NCBI GenBank assembly: GCA_031264425.1
Contig: JAISDY010000112.1
Location: 1-7,657 of the forward strand
Length of the DNA: 7,657 bases
Direction of reading: 5' to 3'
From: Endomicrobium sp.
GTDB taxonomy: Bacteria; Elusimicrobiota; Endomicrobiia; Endomicrobiales; Endomicrobiaceae
Position numbers and translations under genes: made by a program. The notes under the pieces were generated by a model. The model ran no database searches and had not been told where the DNA came from. It was given only the letters and a program-made list of their open reading frames with translations. Below are positions 6,754 through 7,657 of the stretch, piece after piece; the first letter of the stretch is position 1, and each line of letters opens with the position of its first letter.

Positions 6754-7620
6754 TCAATGTCCTTTTTTAAATGCTTTGAGCGTGTTTTCAAGCAGCATTG
6801 TTATCGTCATTGGTCCTACGCCGCCGGGCACGGGAGTCATGGTTATATTCATGTCTTTAACGGAATTGAAATCAACGTCGCCGCACAGTCCGTCGGGAGT
6901 TCTATTGATGCCCACGTCAATAACCGTTGCTCTGTCTTTTATAAAATCCTTGTTTAGAAATTTAGGGTTGCCTACGGCTGCGATAACAATGTCGGCATTT
7001 TTACACATCTCTTTTAAGTTTTTGGTTTTGGAATGAGCCATTGTTACAGTCGCGTTATTTGCAAGCAGCAACATTGAAAGAGGCTTGCCCACTAAGTTGG
7101 ACCTTCCGATGACAATTGCTGTTTTCCCCTCAATTGATATGTTTGATTTGTGAAGAAGATATATAACTCCTAACGGCGTGCAGGAAACCAAAATATTTTT
7201 CTTAATAATTTCGTCCCAACTTTTTGACAAATTCAAAAGACCCGCGTTAAAAGGATGCAAGCCGTCCACGTCTTTTAAAGGACTTATTGCATTTATGCAG
7301 TCTTGGGCATATTCATTGTTTGGAAGGGGCAACTGAAGCAAAATTCCATCAACCTCGGAGCTTTTGTTTAATTCGTTTATTAAAGAGATAATGTCTTCTT
7401 TTGAAGAATTCTCATCAAGATTATGATGTAAAGATTGAATACCCGCCTCTTGGCAAGCCTTAATTTTTGACTTTATATATACTTGGCTTGCAGGATTTTG
7501 CCCTACTAAAATTGTTGCAAGGCACGGAAACTTTCCTGCTTCTTGTTTGATTTTTTTGACTTGGTCTTTAATTCCTAATCTTAACTCATTTGATATTTTT
7601 TTGCCGTCTATTAGTTTCAT
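6754..7620 (-). CDS. folD: Bifunctional methylenetetrahydrofolate dehydrogenase / methenyltetrahydrofolate cyclohydrolase
   Basis: Cytoplasmic enzyme interconverting 5,10-methylene-THF, 5,10-methenyl-THF and 10-formyl-THF with NADP(H), supplying one-carbon units for purine synthesis and formyl-Met-tRNA. 288 aa, the normal length. The N-terminal catalytic domain has Y48-x3-K52 (the active-site Tyr/Lys pair), LLQLPLP at 94-100 (Q96) and KDVDGLHPFNAG at 116-127 (D119). The Rossmann nucleotide-binding domain has SCTPLG (146-151), VIGRSNLVGKP (170-180), AHSKT (195-199) and VIDVGIN (233-239). The signature PGGVGPMT spans 265-272. Only the usual Pro before CTP is Ser here. The ATG at 7618-7620 has AGAGGA four bases upstream. 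The gene probably heads the leftward cluster or continues one from beyond the right edge; no promoter is visible in the 37 bases shown upstream. Confidence 0.97.
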   Translation of the reverse strand: MKLIDGKKISNELRLGIKDQVKKIKQEAGKFPCLATILVGQNPASQVYIKSKIKACQEAGIQSLHHNLDENSSKEDIISLINELNKSSEVDGILLQLPLPNNEYAQDCINAISPLKDVDGLHPFNAGLLNLSKSWDEIIKKNILVSCTPLGVIYLLHKSNISIEGKTAIVIGRSNLVGKPLSMLLLANNATVTMAHSKTKNLKEMCKNADIVIAAVGNPKFLNKDFIKDRATVIDVGINRTPDGLCGDVDFNSVKDMNITMTPVPGGVGPMTITMLLENTLKAFKKGH

Positions 7621-7657
7621 TGTATCCTCTTAAAATGACATCTCATAATCTCAAAGA

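Noticed and set aside
7617..7655. Open frame upstream of folD whose TGA would overlap the folD ATG (ATGA)
   Set aside because: Only 12 codons are visible, which is expected by chance; it cannot be told apart from non-coding DNA without the neighbouring sequence.

Overview
This is an AT-rich bacterial chromosomal segment dominated by housekeeping genes. Lysine is mostly AAA, ATA is common for isoleucine, and TAA and TGA both serve as normal stops. Nothing in it fixes the taxon. The composition, gene style and a tiny lysine-rich protein would fit an Elusimicrobiota/Endomicrobia-type genome, but that is a guess.

Left part (1-610): the first 50 codons of a leftward gene for an exported protein run off the left edge. 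A spacer of about 460 bases follows. It holds a leftward -10 element, a perfect 16-bp palindrome, a possible 27-codon ORF with a good ribosome binding site, and an extended -10 promoter for the next gene.

Rightward operon (611-5492): dnaE (replicative DNA polymerase III alpha, 1175 aa) is followed 18 bases later by serS (seryl-tRNA synthetase, 423 aa). It ends in a strong perfect-stem hairpin that can terminate transcription in both directions.

Convergence zone (5493-5684): this has a 9-bp hairpin with a 16-base loop, a weak leftward promoter candidate that would make a short RNA ending at the serS terminator, and a leftward terminator.

Leftward cluster (7620 down to 5685): folD (bifunctional methylene-THF dehydrogenase/cyclohydrolase), then an unrecognised seven-helix membrane protein of 264 aa, then a 33-aa protein that is more than half lysine and begins with a Cys-Gly-Cys motif. 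The last gene has a good Shine-Dalgarno, a hairpin-rich leader and its own terminator, and may be a separate unit.

Functionally, dnaE and serS supply replication and translation, and folD supplies one-carbon units. No mobile element, CRISPR array, tRNA or rRNA was seen. The least explained items are the lysine-rich mini-protein, the orphan 7-helix protein, the palindrome with its neighbouring small ORF, and the structured convergence zone.
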